DNA of 64,000 nucleotides, taken from the NCBI GenBank assembly GCA_007449985.2, contig VIIQ02000010.1, positions 310,001-374,000 on the forward strand, given 5' to 3'. Position 1 is the first letter of the stretch. The number at the start of each line of letters is the position of its first letter. Made by a program: the position numbers and the translations under genes. Positions 24,401 to 35,640 of the stretch are shown here, piece after piece. Source of the DNA: Desmodesmus armatus. Lineage: Eukaryota > Chlorophyta > Chlorophyceae > Sphaeropleales > Scenedesmaceae. Under the pieces are notes generated by a model. That model ran no database searches and had not been told where the DNA came from. It worked only from the letters and a program-made list of their open reading frames with translations.

Positions 24401-25656
24401 ATCCGCTCCATGGCCACTGACATGCCAGGGGTCAGCCTAGCGCTATCGCTGCACGCCCCCAACCAGGAGCTGCGGCGGCAGATTGTGCCCAGCGCGCGCG
24501 CCTACCCCCTGCATAAGGTGGGTCCTGTCAGGGTGGAGTTGAGACACCTGCCACACACCTGCAGCCAGAAAGCCAGCCGCGCTCCTTTTGACCAGATGCA
24601 GGGTGCTGACCCCCTGCATCATGTCCAATGGTTGATAGGCAGATAGGAAGGTGCGCACAAGCTGTTCATACAGTTTGTAGTTAGTGACAGGCCTTGCAAC
24701 ACCTGCCGGCTGATTTGCACAAGCCAAGGGGCGATAGCTCTGCACTCCATGCAGCAAACCATTGCCTTTCTCACTGCTGTTGCAGCCTGGTGCTCGTGAA
24801 CTTCTGTGAGCTACCTCTGCTCTCTCTTGTTGCTGCCGCCGTTGTCCCTGCAGCTGCTGCAAGCCGTGGACGACTACCAGACAGCCACACAGCAGCGGGT
24901 GTTTGTGGAGTATGTGCTGCTGTCAGGAGTGAACGATGCTCTGGAGCAGGCACATGAGCTGGGGCAGCTGCTGGCAGGCAAGGATGTTGTGCTGAACCTC
25001 ATCCCCTGGAACCCTGTGTACAGCCCAGAGTTTGAATTCAAGGCGCCTGTTGAGGGGCAGGCGGCGGCGTTCCAGGCTGTCGTGCGTGGGACATATGGTG
25101 TGCACTGCACTGTGCGGCAAGAGAAGGGGCAGGACATATCAGGTGGGTGGATGCGGGTCTGATCAGGGAGCAAGGAGGTGACTGTTATGGGTAGGAAGTC
25201 ACCTGGCAGGGTGGTGGGGAGGGGGGGAGCGAGGGGATGAATGGTTCTCAGCTGCCCAGAAGCACTGCTGCTGCCCACACATGGTGACGCAGGGGTGGAC
25301 GTTGGCTGGGAGGGGGTACAGAAACTTGCAGTCTCCAACTTGTCGGCTAGCAGCTGTACACAGTTGTGGTCAGTGATGCTTGCATATACGGCAGTGGATC
25401 GTGTCTGTCAAAGATGTGTTGCACTGAACTGCTGTACCCGTTGTTGCTGTTGCTGTGCTTCGCTGCAGGGGCTTGCGGTCAGCTGGTGGTCGAGCAGCAG
25501 CAGCTTCAGCAGCAGCCGTCATGCAGCAAAACGTCAGCAGCAGCAGCTGGTACGGGGCAAGGCAGCGGCGGCTGTGGCAGCAAAGGCATGCTTGAGATAG
25601 AAGAGTTGGGGAGTCGAGTGGGTGGCTTGGTGGTAGCGCAACACCCAGCTGCCTGA
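21463..25656 (+). CDS. RlmN-like radical-SAM RNA methyltransferase
   Basis: Nine exons in phase: 21463-21572, 21727-21829, 22085-22190, 22554-22661, 23123-23220, 23843-23909, 24342-24517, 24854-25142, 25469-25656, about 414 residues. The family makes 2-methyladenosine in 23S rRNA and some tRNAs; plant and algal members act in plastids or mitochondria. The radical-SAM cluster motif C-X3-C-X2-C is CQMGCTFC at residues 133-140, preceded by LCVSSQVG, whose Cys126 would be the methyl-relay cysteine, and the partner cysteine is in GACGQL (Cys355). [12 protein letters not shown], the SAM-binding glycine motif, and NLIPWNPVY are present. The N-terminus (about 40 residues) has little transit-peptide character. 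A Gln/Ala/Gly-rich tail of about 45 residues follows GACGQL. A TGTAA lies 109 bases after the stop. Confidence 0.93.
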
Positions 25657-25764
25657 TCGTTGAGGGCATGCTCATTGTTCAAAGCAGAAGGGCATCATGC
25701 AGCCGTTTCGGGTGTGAGCAGTGGCCAGCCTGGCTGGACTTGATAACCACGTTTTGTATTCCCT

Positions 25765-25769
25765 TGTAA
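25765..25769 (+). terminator. Probable poly(A) signal (TGTAA) of the RlmN-like gene
   Basis: TGTAA, the standard chlorophyte polyadenylation motif, lies 109 bases downstream of the stop at 25656 and 180 bases before the next start codon. Confidence 0.55.
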
Positions 25770-25948
25770 ATTATGATGAGGACAAATCCTTACACACGTT
25801 GATCATCGTCCCTTGATCAATGGGGTTCAACACAACCCGGTTGTCTGGCTGAGTGGTAGCGGTGGTGTTGAGTAATGGTGGAAGTGCTGATATCGTTCGA
25901 CACGAGCTTGGCGGTGTCTTCTCCCTCCTCCTTTCCGCTATCCAGATC

Positions 25949-28299
25949 ATGGAGCAGCAGGTGGAAGAGGAGTCCGGCAAACGTGCAGCTGATGTTGAAA
26001 CAAACGACGTCGAGCGCCCTGTAAAGCGTGTCAGGACTGATGACAGTGCAGTAGGGGCGGGTGATGCCCTAGAGCCCCAACCTAAGCAAGCACCGCAGGA
26101 TGCAGTAGCGGAACCCACAGCACCGGCAGGCGATAGTGCTGCTGTTGCTGCAGCAGCACAAAGCGCAGTTGTTGGAGCAGCAGACACCACAGAGCACAAA
26201 GCAGTAGAACTTGCAGCAGAAGTACCAGCAGAAGTACCAGCAGAAGCACCAGCACCAGAAGCAGCACCAGCAGAAGCACCAGCAGACGCAGCACCAGCGT
26301 CCACCCCAACAGCTCCCAAGGGCCCAGCAGTCGCGCCAGCAGCGTCGCCTGCCAAACCCGCAGCTTCCCCTCGGCCTCGGCCTAAGTCCCATGCTGGGGA
26401 TGTGGTGTACAGGCTGTTGGTCCCTGGGCGTGCAGTCGGCGTCGTCATTGGCAAGGGTGGCTGCCATGTGCGGGAGGTCCAAAGCCACACCAGCGCCCGC
26501 ATTCAGGTGAGACGCAGGACTTGCGGCCAGACATAGGTCTTTCATCTGCCAAAAGCAATGTCTATATGGACCCCTTTGCAGGAGGGCATGCAGAAGAGGC
26601 AATCCAAGACAAAAGCAGAGGCTGGTGTGTTTCCTCAGTGTGATCTGGTTTGTGCAAGAAGCTAAGCTTGTGTGTCACTACTGCCCAGCAGCCACAGGCA
26701 CTGCTTCATGAAACCTGCCAAGGTGCTGGGGGGAAGGGGTAGCCCACCAAACATCTCCGTTTTGAGAGGCTGACAAAGATATGTGGCTTCACCGCACTGC
26801 TCATTCCCTGCTGAAATGTGGCGGCACAGTCCAAGTTGTGTGTGAGGTCTATCTTGCCACCCTTGCTGTTTCCAAGCTGCTGCTTGCCCTGCTGACCGCT
26901 GTTTGCCCCCCAGGTTGCCACCGCTGTGCCCACGTGTGAGGAGCACGTTGTAGTGGTCTCCATGCCCGAGGACCCAGAGGCTGAGGTGCATGGCTCAGAA
27001 CAGGCCCTGCTGGCCCTGCAGCGCCTGCTGCTGCTGGACATGGAGCCCACTGCAGCTGCTTTCATTGACGAAGCACAGCAGCAGCAGCAGCAGCATGGAC
27101 AGGGCCAACAGCAGCAGCAGCAGCAGGAAGCGACTGCTAATGGAGAGCATCACGAGCAGACAGCAGCTGCTGCAGGTGCTGGCGTGGGTGGCGGTGCCGC
27201 AGCTGAGGATCCTCCCAGCACAGCAGCACCTCAGCCGGACGCAGATCTTGCAACAGCAGCAGATGCCTTGGCAGCAGCAGCGCAGCAGGCTGATGCTGCC
27301 CCACCTGGTGTACCTGGTGCAGCAGCAGCAGCAGCAGGTGTGGGGCAGGCGGGAGGGGAGGGTGCCGCAGGAGCAGAAGACACAGCCATGACAGACGCAG
27401 GACAGCAGCAGAGTGGTGTTGCCGAGCAACAGGCTGAGCCAGCAGAGGTGGCAGCAGCGGAAGCACCAACTGATGATGCAGCAGCAGCAGCCACAGTGTC
27501 GGCAGCAGCACCTCCTGATGAAGCAGCAGCAACGCCGACAGCAGCAGCAGGAGGGGACCCAGCACCTGCAGCAAGTGCATTTGCAGCAGTACCAGCAGCA
27601 GAAGATGCACACGCAGCAGACGCACAGCAGCAGGATCCAGAGCACAAACCAGCAGACGGCTTACAGGCGGCAGCACCAGCAGCACCGGCACCAGCAGAGA
27701 GCACACCACCACCAGAGCAGCCTGCCAGCAGCGCACCAACCACACCAGCAGCAGCGGTGGGGGCTGGTACCCCCAAAAGCGCCTCTGTCATCCCTGCACT
27801 AGCGTATGCAGGACCACCTGCTGCAGCCAGCCCTGCACGGCCCCCAGCTGCTGCTGCTGCTGCTGCCTCGGCTGGTGCTGCGCCGCGGCTGCACCATGTA
27901 GCACGGCTGCTGCTGGGCCCCAGTCAGTCCCTGAGCTTGCTGGCCAGTGGTGCCTCCGCCCTCAAAAGCATCAAGGAGGCCTCAGGGGCCCGCCTGCAGG
28001 TGCAATTCCCAGAGGACAGCCCACTCTGTGCGCTGGATGGGGACCGGGTCGCGCAGCTGACCGGCAGGGCTGAGCAGGTGGTGCGGGGGCTGCAGCTGCT
28101 GGCACGGCACTTGAGGAGGCACCCACCTTTGGAGAAGCCGGGGGGGATGCATCCTGCCCTTGCGGCGAGGATTGCGGCGGCGAGGAGGCCCCCACCACCA
28201 CCTCCCCCTCCTCGGAGCTACCCCCCGCAGGGCTTTCCACCTGGGTACGGAGCACCCCCTGGGCCCTACCCTGGTGGATATGGTGGCTACGGGTACTGA
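25949..28299 (+). CDS. KH-domain RNA-binding protein with long Ala/Gln/Pro/Glu-rich spacer
   Basis: Two exons: 25949-26506 and 26914-28299, about 647 residues. The N-terminus is acidic with KRVRTDD, a possible nuclear-localisation patch, then Ala/Pro/Glu repeats. KH domain 1 begins at about residue 150 (YRLLVPGRAVGVVIGKGG) with an intact GKGG loop and is split by the intron after SHTSARIQ. A spacer of roughly 290 residues is built from GCA and CAG codon runs. A second KH-like domain follows (SIKEASGARLQVQFPED), but its GXXG loop is replaced by SGAS. The C-terminus is Pro/Gly/Tyr-rich (PPPPPPPP, then GGYGGYGY). This resembles plant KH proteins of the PCBP/HEN4 type, which act in mRNA processing or stability; the actual target is unknown. 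The large antisense open frames over the spacer are shadows of the codon repeats. Confidence 0.88.
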
Positions 28300-28347
28300 G
28301 TTGTTGCCGCAGTTGGGCAGGCCTGCTGTGCTTGCAGCACGTGTGTA

Positions 28348-28371
28348 TACTTGCAGCACCTAAGTGCTGCA
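28348..28371 (+). repeat. Hairpin in the 3' UTR of the KH gene
   Basis: CTTGCAGCAC (28348-28357) and GTGCTGCAAG (28362-28371) pair perfectly around the loop CTAA, 49 bases after the KH-gene stop and before the TGTAA at 28422. It could be an RNA stem-loop; its role is unknown. Confidence 0.75.
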
Positions 28372-28421
28372 AGTGTATTGAGTGCTGGAGCGCTCTGTGT
28401 TGATGTTGATGAATAGACGCT

Positions 28422-28426
28422 TGTAA
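28422..28426 (+). terminator. Probable poly(A) signal (TGTAA) of the KH gene
   Basis: TGTAA lies 123 bases past the stop, in the context CTTGTAAAG. A second CTTGTAAAG, with TGTAA at 28493-28497, is an alternative. Confidence 0.5.
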
Positions 28427-29437
28427 AGTGTTTCTGCACTTGTTGGAGTGAATCTAGTCAGCAGCACTGGTGCAGTTGTATGGGTGGGTGCTTGTAAAGC
28501 AAATCCGCACACCAGCGTGGCCATGCAAATGGTATGTCAGGTAAGACACGAAACATGCTGGGCACCACAGTGAGGGCATCACTAACCACTTCTTTTCGTT
28601 GACAGACACGGCAGCTTCAGCGCAGAGGCCTCTGCGATCTTACTACAACACAGTGAGGGCAGGGTTCTGTGTTCCCATCTTTGTGTGTTCCCAGTGTCTC
28701 CACAGGAAATCTTGCTACCTCCCCGGTTCCGGGCACTGTCTCACAGTGAGGGCAGCACAGCCAGCGAACATTATCAAGATGGCCGTTTGGTGAGACTTGT
28801 GTCTCATTACAATACAGCATACAACATATAGGACCGTAAACCTCAAAGTTGAAGTGGTCATTCCCCAAAAGCCTGATGAGGCCCCCCTCTTCCTTCCAGA
28901 TTTGGTGGGGGTGAGGTCACGCAACCAGGGCAGCAGCAGAGCCGCGGGCAGCCGTTTCTGCCAGTCTAGCAACGATGGTTGGAGTTTGGGGGCAGATGAC
29001 ACCACCAATAAGCCCCATGGTGTTCAACTGCGTCATGCAATCAGCTGCGCCTAGTGCTTTGTCATGGGGGGCACAATTACTATAAGCGCTACTACGGCCA
29101 AATCCTCACCTGATGCTGCGTGCTGAAGTGTGTGTTACGATTTCTGTCGCACCTGAATCTGTGTGATTCTGGATTCACCACTTTTCTTCTACCCGAATCA
29201 CTCTTAACACCTGGATATGCAGCCCTCCTGATTTGCATGTTACACGGGCCGTTGGTTGGCATAAGCTACACGAATACATGCGTTCAGTCCTATCTAGAGG
29301 GTAGAGAGCAAAGCCGTCAGTCGTTGTAGAAGGAATCCTTGGGCTTCGATCAAAAGCGCTGAACTATCTCCCCTCAATTTTGCGAGTTCGACACGTTTTG
29401 TGTGCCTGATGTGCGCAAGGCTCTGGCCTTATATTAC

Positions 29438-32128
29438 ATGCAAGGCAGGCAGCAACCAGGAGGAGGTGGTCACAGTGATGAGCCAAGCAGCAGCGCGCCG
29501 GTGGGGGCTCGCGCGCCGGCCCCAAGCGATGCTGGAACAAGCAAGCAAGGCTCTAAGAAGAAGCAGCCAGAGCAGAGGCGAAGGTAAGCGTCGAGGCACA
29601 CGTACTGGGTAGTTCTGCAGTGCTGCCCAGCAACTGGGCCTGTTGCCTGACATGCTGCTATCTTCCCCACCGCCCTGCCTCTGTGTGCAGGACTATGAGC
29701 AATAGCTTCATGACGTTGAGGTTAGTCGTCTTGATCAGGCTCACGGCCAGCTCTCATGGCTGCAGCCAGCCTGGTGAACAGCCATGCTGTGTTGTAGAAC
29801 AATTCGGCACATGTGTGAACTGTGCACATGGCCTGCACTTCCCCACATATCTGAGCCTGCCAATGGAAGCTTCATCAACAAAAGCAGCAGTTTTGACGTA
29901 ATAAGGGTATGATGCAGCATGCCAGCCATATTCGTGCTTTTGCTCTTGTCCCTGACCTGTGCTTGTGCTCCTTCTGCCAAAATTCATCAGGTACAAGATC
30001 AGCATGTGCAAGCGACCAGGTAATTGAAGGGCATGTGCGGGCATCAGTGAAGCTGTTTGGTGTTCAGCAGCTGTGCCATGAGTCATGACTGTACCTGGCC
30101 GGGTGGCTGGCAACGTTGCTGATCACACCTGTTTCCTGCCTGCAGACCCACACAACTGGCGGCTGTGCCCATATGCCCACGAAGGTATGCCTCAGTGTTG
30201 CGGCATCTGTATTCCGGCGCCCAGTGCAGCAAATTGTGTGCTGTTGGCAACTGCATCTGGTCCAAGTCCCCACAGCAATCCACCAGCTTAGCATGTGTAA
30301 GGAAACTGGCCTAGAAAACAAGCATGTGCAACAACCCGGCTGAAACCTATCCAATGCTTTCATTGCCCATGTTGCAGGTGAAGCAGGCAGACGGCGCCCT
30401 CCACACATGTACAAGGCCGTCATGTGCGAGTTTGCAAAAGCTGTAAGTGAACAATGGCAGGCTGTGCTGCTGACAGTGCTGACTTTACGGATTGACCGAC
30501 ACAGACTGTGGGCTGGTCATGGGTTGTCTGCCTCATGCTTACCCCCCATGATCTCACATCATTCATGCTGCTGTTGTGTACAGGATTGCCCGCTGGGAGA
30601 CGTTTGCACCTTCGCACACAACGCCCTGGAGTACTGGCTGCACCCTGACAAGTAAGCATAGCTGCTGCCATCACAGCTTCTTGTAGAACCTTCTTGATAA
30701 ATGCTGTGTGCATGGTGCATGAGCCTACGTCTGCTGGCTGCACTTCATCCTCCTTCATCCGACTTTCCTGTATGTTTGTCATGTCTATGTGCACACGTGC
30801 GCGCCAGCCCACCCGTGCTGAAAGCATATCAGCCTATTGAGTCTGGCTTCATGCGAGCCTCCTGTGCTGTACGCTGAGACCTGCAAGGCCTGACCCAGCT
30901 GTTTCGCCTCCTGCTGTTGCCGCAGATACCGGACCACGCTGTGCGGCCAAGGTGAGGCCTGCAACCGCAACGTCTGCTTCTTTGCGCACAACCACAATGA
31001 GCTGCGCATCCCTGGTGGTGATGTGGCACCCAAAGGCGCACGCAGCAAGTTTGCGCCTGCAGCTGACCCCGCAGCGGAGCTCCTGGCTCAACTGAGCTTG
31101 GGGGCGGCAGCAGCAGGGGCAGCAGCAGCCAGCAGGCCCAGCGGCCTCAGTTGCAGCAGCAGCAGGCAGCACACATGGGGCTAGGGGTGCCTGTAGCCTA
31201 CCGTGAGGCTGCGGCAGCAGGAGCAGGCGGGAGCGGCCATGGTGCCTACCTGCACTTGGCCATGCCAGCCCCTGCTGACAGCTCACAGCAGCTGTGGATG
31301 GCGCAGCAGCAGGGTATGTCTGGATTGGTGGCTCAGCAGGGCGCAGACACTGCAATGTTTGCGGCAGCATTGACGGCTGTGGCAGCAGGGGGTGGGGGGC
31401 CACTGGATCAGAGCCAGCTGCGGCCCGAGCTTGTGGCGCAGGCTGCCCTGCAAGTGCCTCTGATGGCAATGCAAGGTGCTGTTCCCGACGTGCAGGCAGG
31501 TGCAGCAGCTGCTGTTGCGGCAGCAGCTGCCGCCTCTGGCACGTACCCCGGCTACAACCCTGTCCCCCAACAGCAGCAGCAGATGGCTAGGGCGCGGCCA
31601 GCTGCGGAGGCTCTCGTGAGGCTGGCAGCTCAGCAGCAGCAGGCCAGCATGGCAGCCCACCAGCAGCACGCAAGTATGGCAGCACACCAGCAGCAGGCAG
31701 GTATGGTGCGGGGGGTGCCTGCTCAGCACGGGTGGGTGCCTGGCCTGGCAGTGCCAGCTGGCTATGCAGGACCGGTGGACCCTTCACAGCAGCAGCCCAT
31801 GTATGCAGTGGCTGGTGTGCACGACCAGTCGGCAGGCCCGCAGCCCATGTGGTCCCCTCAGGGCGTGCAGGTGTATGGCTCCATGCCAATGGCAGCCATC
31901 AGCTCGCCACCCACAGCATATGCGGCAGGATGGCCTGTGCAGGCGATGCAGCAGCTGCCACCTGGAGTGCTGGCTCACCAGGCTCAACAGCTGCTGCCAG
32001 TGCTGCAGGCAGTGCACCACAGCGGCGCAGCGATGCCAGCCATGCAGGGCGGACACGGGATGGGAGACGAGCCTGTGAGCGGGGATGTACACAGGTCTTC
32101 GGAGCATTCAGGCTTCCTTGAGCGCTGA
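29438..32128 (+). CDS. RR-TZF gene 2: plant-type tandem CCCH zinc-finger protein (frame break in the tail)
   Basis: Exons 29438-29583, 29691-29720, 29991-30019, 30146-30184, 30378-30442, 30584-30651 and 30926-32128 join in phase through the zinc-finger region. The order is RR-TZF: FMTLRYKISMC into C-X5-H-X4-C-X3-H ([16 protein letters not shown]), a basic linker (GRRRPPH), finger 1 [18 protein letters not shown] with a six-residue first spacing (seven to eight is usual), [11 protein letters not shown], and finger 2 [16 protein letters not shown]. All zinc ligands are present. About 55 codons after finger 2 the frame closes at 31185, but a second open frame, shifted by one base, runs from about 31060 to the stop at 32128 and encodes a Gln/Ala/Met-rich tail like that of RR-TZF 1. 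One extra G in the five-G run at 31100-31104 would join them. The tail is probably real and the break an error, but the sequence as given is interrupted. Confidence 0.85.
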
Positions 32129-33216
32129 TCGGTTCCTGTGCAGGTGTTGGGTTGGGTGTCAGTCAGCATCGCAGGCAGGTACACGGCCCGAGGGCTCATG
32201 TGTACATCTGGCCTCGCTATTGTAGGAGTTTCAGTGGGTAGCAGGCCCTCAGGCTATGCATCGTATGCAATGCTTCGACCGTGTGATGTTGGTTGTGGTG
32301 TTGACTTTGGTTTGGAGTGCCAAGCGTGATTGCGCACGGTGCTTGGGCTGCAGCTGTGCAGCATGCAGGTTGCAGCTGGCCATGTCGTGTGCTATTACAC
32401 CTTGCTGTCGCTGATGCTTGCTCCTTGTTTATGCACACCGCGCGTGAGCATGTTGACCGTTGTTGACTGTTTCCTGCCTGTTTGCCAAGTCAGTATGGCT
32501 GCCTGTTTGCTACGTCAGTATGGGCTGCGGTCTCACGCTGAGTGAGGAGTGTACTCATCTGTCAGTCCGTGCCGTGCAGGGCGGGGCAATCAGGTTTGTT
32601 CCTGGCTTCTTGGGCGTGCTGTTTTCGTGGTGTTTGGAGTCGTTGAGAGTGCAATAATTCCTTTTGTTGGAGTGGTTTACGTTGGTTGTCTGTTGGTTAA
32701 AGCCCAGCTGGGTGTATTGTATCCCCGCTCTGGCTGGGCTGCTGGCATGTACGGTTTGAACCATGCTGTTTGCACACTTCTTTGGAGTGCTGTTCGAGTG
32801 TGGTGTGAGTGTGTTTGAGGTTTTAGGTGTGGGGACTCTGTTGTGGTTTTGACTGCGTGAATGAACGATTAGGCGCAGGCGTGTTGCTCGGCGCCTGTCG
32901 GCGTGAGTGTTGCTATCGACTTGGGTTCTTTGGGGGTGCTTCCAGTTTTGCCGAGTGCATAGGGATATTCACCAGTATCTTGCAGTACGTCCACCCCATT
33001 TCACGTGGACATAGCGTCATTGTTTGTGGTGGAGCAGGGGGGTATGGCATATGGTGGGTGGCTCAGACTGCGTGTCTGGTGGTGGCTGCCGCCAGACACA
33101 GCAAGTCGGCCCCCGAAAGATGGGCCTGTCACTGGCCTTCCAATGCAGGCAGATAGGAGAGCTTGTAGTATCTTGGTCTGCTGCGGCAAGCTTTGCAGCA
33201 CTTGTGTGCATGTATT

Positions 33217-33243
33217 TGTGTTGTGTGTGTGTGTGTGTGTGCG
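33217..33243. repeat. (TG)n microsatellite
   Basis: An almost pure run of TG dinucleotides follows a TGTGTTG lead, within the G/T-rich region downstream of RR-TZF 2. Confidence 0.9.
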
Positions 33244-35580
33244 TTCATTGAACTTCATGCGTGGGTGATCTCAGCAAGAATCTGTTGATTGTGGGAGGTG
33301 GTTGTGCTCTGGTTGCGCAGCTTGGGTGGCACTTGTGAGCATGGCAGCGCTTGTCGTTTTCCCTAGCTGCACAACATGTCATTCAGGGTCGTGGACTGCA
33401 CGTGGGTGGATTGGCAAGTGCTGACGCGGCTCTGGTATATTGCCTAGACAAAGACAGCCCTTGTGAACCAACTTGGGTGGCTGAGTTGTGCAGCACCGAA
33501 AGAAATCGGTTTTCGCTGCAGCAAGCAGGTGGTGGACTGTTGCTTCCGTCCTTCCGTGGCCTACTTGCATACGGCCTTGAATTATCGTCCTGAGAGTGGC
33601 TGTGAGGCCCTAGCAGGCCTCTCCATCACCTCCTCTACAGCTTCTATGATTCTATGATTTCAGCATGAGCCTCAGTGCTCACACAGCCCAGGCCATTGGT
33701 CATATGTCATGCGGCATTGGGTGTGCACTTGGACATGCAGCACTAAAAGTCCACTTTGTGACATGCATGTATGTGAGAGTGGAGAGGAGTGTCGAGTGTC
33801 GAGTGCGTATGCATTTGCTTCAGGCTGATTGCTCGTCCCTCCTGCCTGCAAGGAGGGCGACGGGAGGCTTGCTAACCCACTCTGCCCTCCCCCCGTGCTG
33901 AGAGGTGCTGATGTTCTGCGGTTGGAGCATGGGCCTCTGCCCTGCTTTGGAAGGGTTTTGACCGCTGGAGAGTTCAAGAGTGTTCATAGTTGAGTTTGTG
34001 AAGGGCTGGACTGCCCTTGAACTGCCTTTTGAGTGCACAACCCTTGCTTGGGTTCTTGAGGGCCTGAGTGTGTGGTGTGGGTGCTAGATCCCAGTTCCTG
34101 TTGGCCATTGCACTGTGTTTTGCGGACGGTTTTGAGCGGTCCCTCCAGTGTGTGGTTCCTACACCTCTGCATGGTGTTATCTACATTCATGCCTGGTGCA
34201 ACCCAGGCATACAGCCCACAGAGACTGTGGGTACCACACATCTGTCGTCCAGCTTGTGCATGACGTTTTGCTTTTTCTGGTCGACTGATCGCTTTTTTAT
34301 GAGTCTTTTGGGCGGGTGGATGGCTGGCGAGCTTGTGGCCGGGAGGTTTGAGAGTGTGTCGTGGAGCGCTTGCATTTAGAAGTGAGCTGGCAAGGCAGTT
34401 TCTTCTTGCGGCAGACACCTCCCTGCGCTGCCGTATAGGGTGATGCGGGTAATGCATGCAACATTCCCGCAAACTGCTGTACCTTGTTGTGCAGTTGCGC
34501 AGGTTTCAAAGGTCAGAGAAGTCACAGAGCAGTGGGCTTGTGTGGTTTTTGGTGTGTGTGTTGGCCGCCCGTCACACCCAACCCATGTTGTTGGGTTGTG
34601 CTCTGCGAGGTCCCTGGGTTGTGCCTGGGTTGTGCGGGCACCGTGGGCCCTGTGCTGCAGTGCTTGTGTGAGGTGTAAGGTCAGTGCAGCAGCTTTCCCA
34701 GCCAAGCTCAGCAGGTGTGGCAGGATTTGGTGTCACAAGAAAGCTTTTGATTGTGGGGGTGCCCATTTCTTTGGTTTTAGTTGCCAGTCCTGCTTTTTGT
34801 GCCAGTCCTGCAACTTCATTCAGTGCGTCCCTGCGGCGCCAGCAGCCACTCGGCTGCCTGATGCCGCTGATGCAGCTGCTTTTTATTCAAGAAGCGGGTT
34901 GCCAACCTCACGTTTGGTGTACCCCCACCTTGTGCGTGGAGCATCACACGCCCCATGCTAGTTGGTGTCTGATTTGTGTGCTGTGTGCACATGTGAAAGT
35001 TGAGTTGGCGATACGTGTGGTGTGCGCAGCGTCGACAGGAATGGGGGCAGACCCCCTCTTGGATGCTGCATGAGGATTGGACATGTTGGATCTGCGGCGG
35101 CTGTGTCTGCCTCTACATGTATCTGACAGCCGTCATTGCGTGCCTGTTACTGCACGCCTTTAGTTGGTGGCATTTGCGCGGCGATTCGTTCAGCAGCGCG
35201 TCGCAGCCTATTGTCAGTATCGACTCGTGTCTGGACACCCTGTGCATGACTTGTGTATCGGCACCCTGTGCAAGAGCCACACACTCCCCTGCTGGTGTGT
35301 GCATGTGTGTATTCGAGTGCACATGTGTTGACACGTGGCTTGCAATGAGGAGGTACGTGCCACGTGGATCTGTCGGTGCGTGTGTGTCTGTGTGCGTGTG
35401 GTCACCATGGCGTGATCAGTTTGACATGGGGGCAGATCTCCCATGTGTTGAATGGCAGCCTGTAGATAGGGGGGACAGCTGTTTCTGCCTCTCCATCTGC
35501 CAGCTGACAGTCAAGTGCTGCGCGTGTCTGTTGCAGCAGGGTCGCCTGCCCTGCAGGTAATAGGGCCCGCACACCTTCGG

Positions 35581-35640
35581 TTCTTGTGGCGACTGTAGCC
35601 ACTTTCGTGATTCTTGTGGCGACTGTGGCCACTTTCGTGC
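35581..35640. repeat. 30-bp tandem duplication
   Basis: Two adjacent 30-base copies start TTCTTGTGGCGACTGT, at 35581 and 35611, differing at two positions (A/G at copy position 17 and A/C at the last base). Confidence 0.9.

Larger units (their letters stand above)
28300..29437. other. Intergenic between the KH gene and RR-TZF gene 2
   Basis: No gene recognised. Besides the hairpin and two TGTAA signals, a 13-mer CACAGTGAGGGCA occurs three times (from 28566, 28649 and 28742), and the block shared with 21.3 kb lies at 28610-28649 with a GCAGAGGCCTCTGC palindrome inside it. The 28.8-29.4 kb part is less G/C-rich and probably contains the promoter and leader of RR-TZF 2. Confidence 0.5.

Noticed and set aside
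26583..26621. Possible micro-exon in the KH-gene intron
   Set aside because: It lacks a GT donor (followed by GCTGG), and direct joining of 26506 to 26914 already restores the KH domain in phase.
27137..27791. Long antisense open frames opposite the KH gene spacer
   Set aside because: They are Leu/Cys/Ala/Ser runs created by GCA/CAG codon repeats on the other strand, with no domain and no splice logic.
28560..28760. CRISPR-like spacing of three 13-mers
   Set aside because: Only three short copies, unequal spacers, and a eukaryotic intergenic setting.
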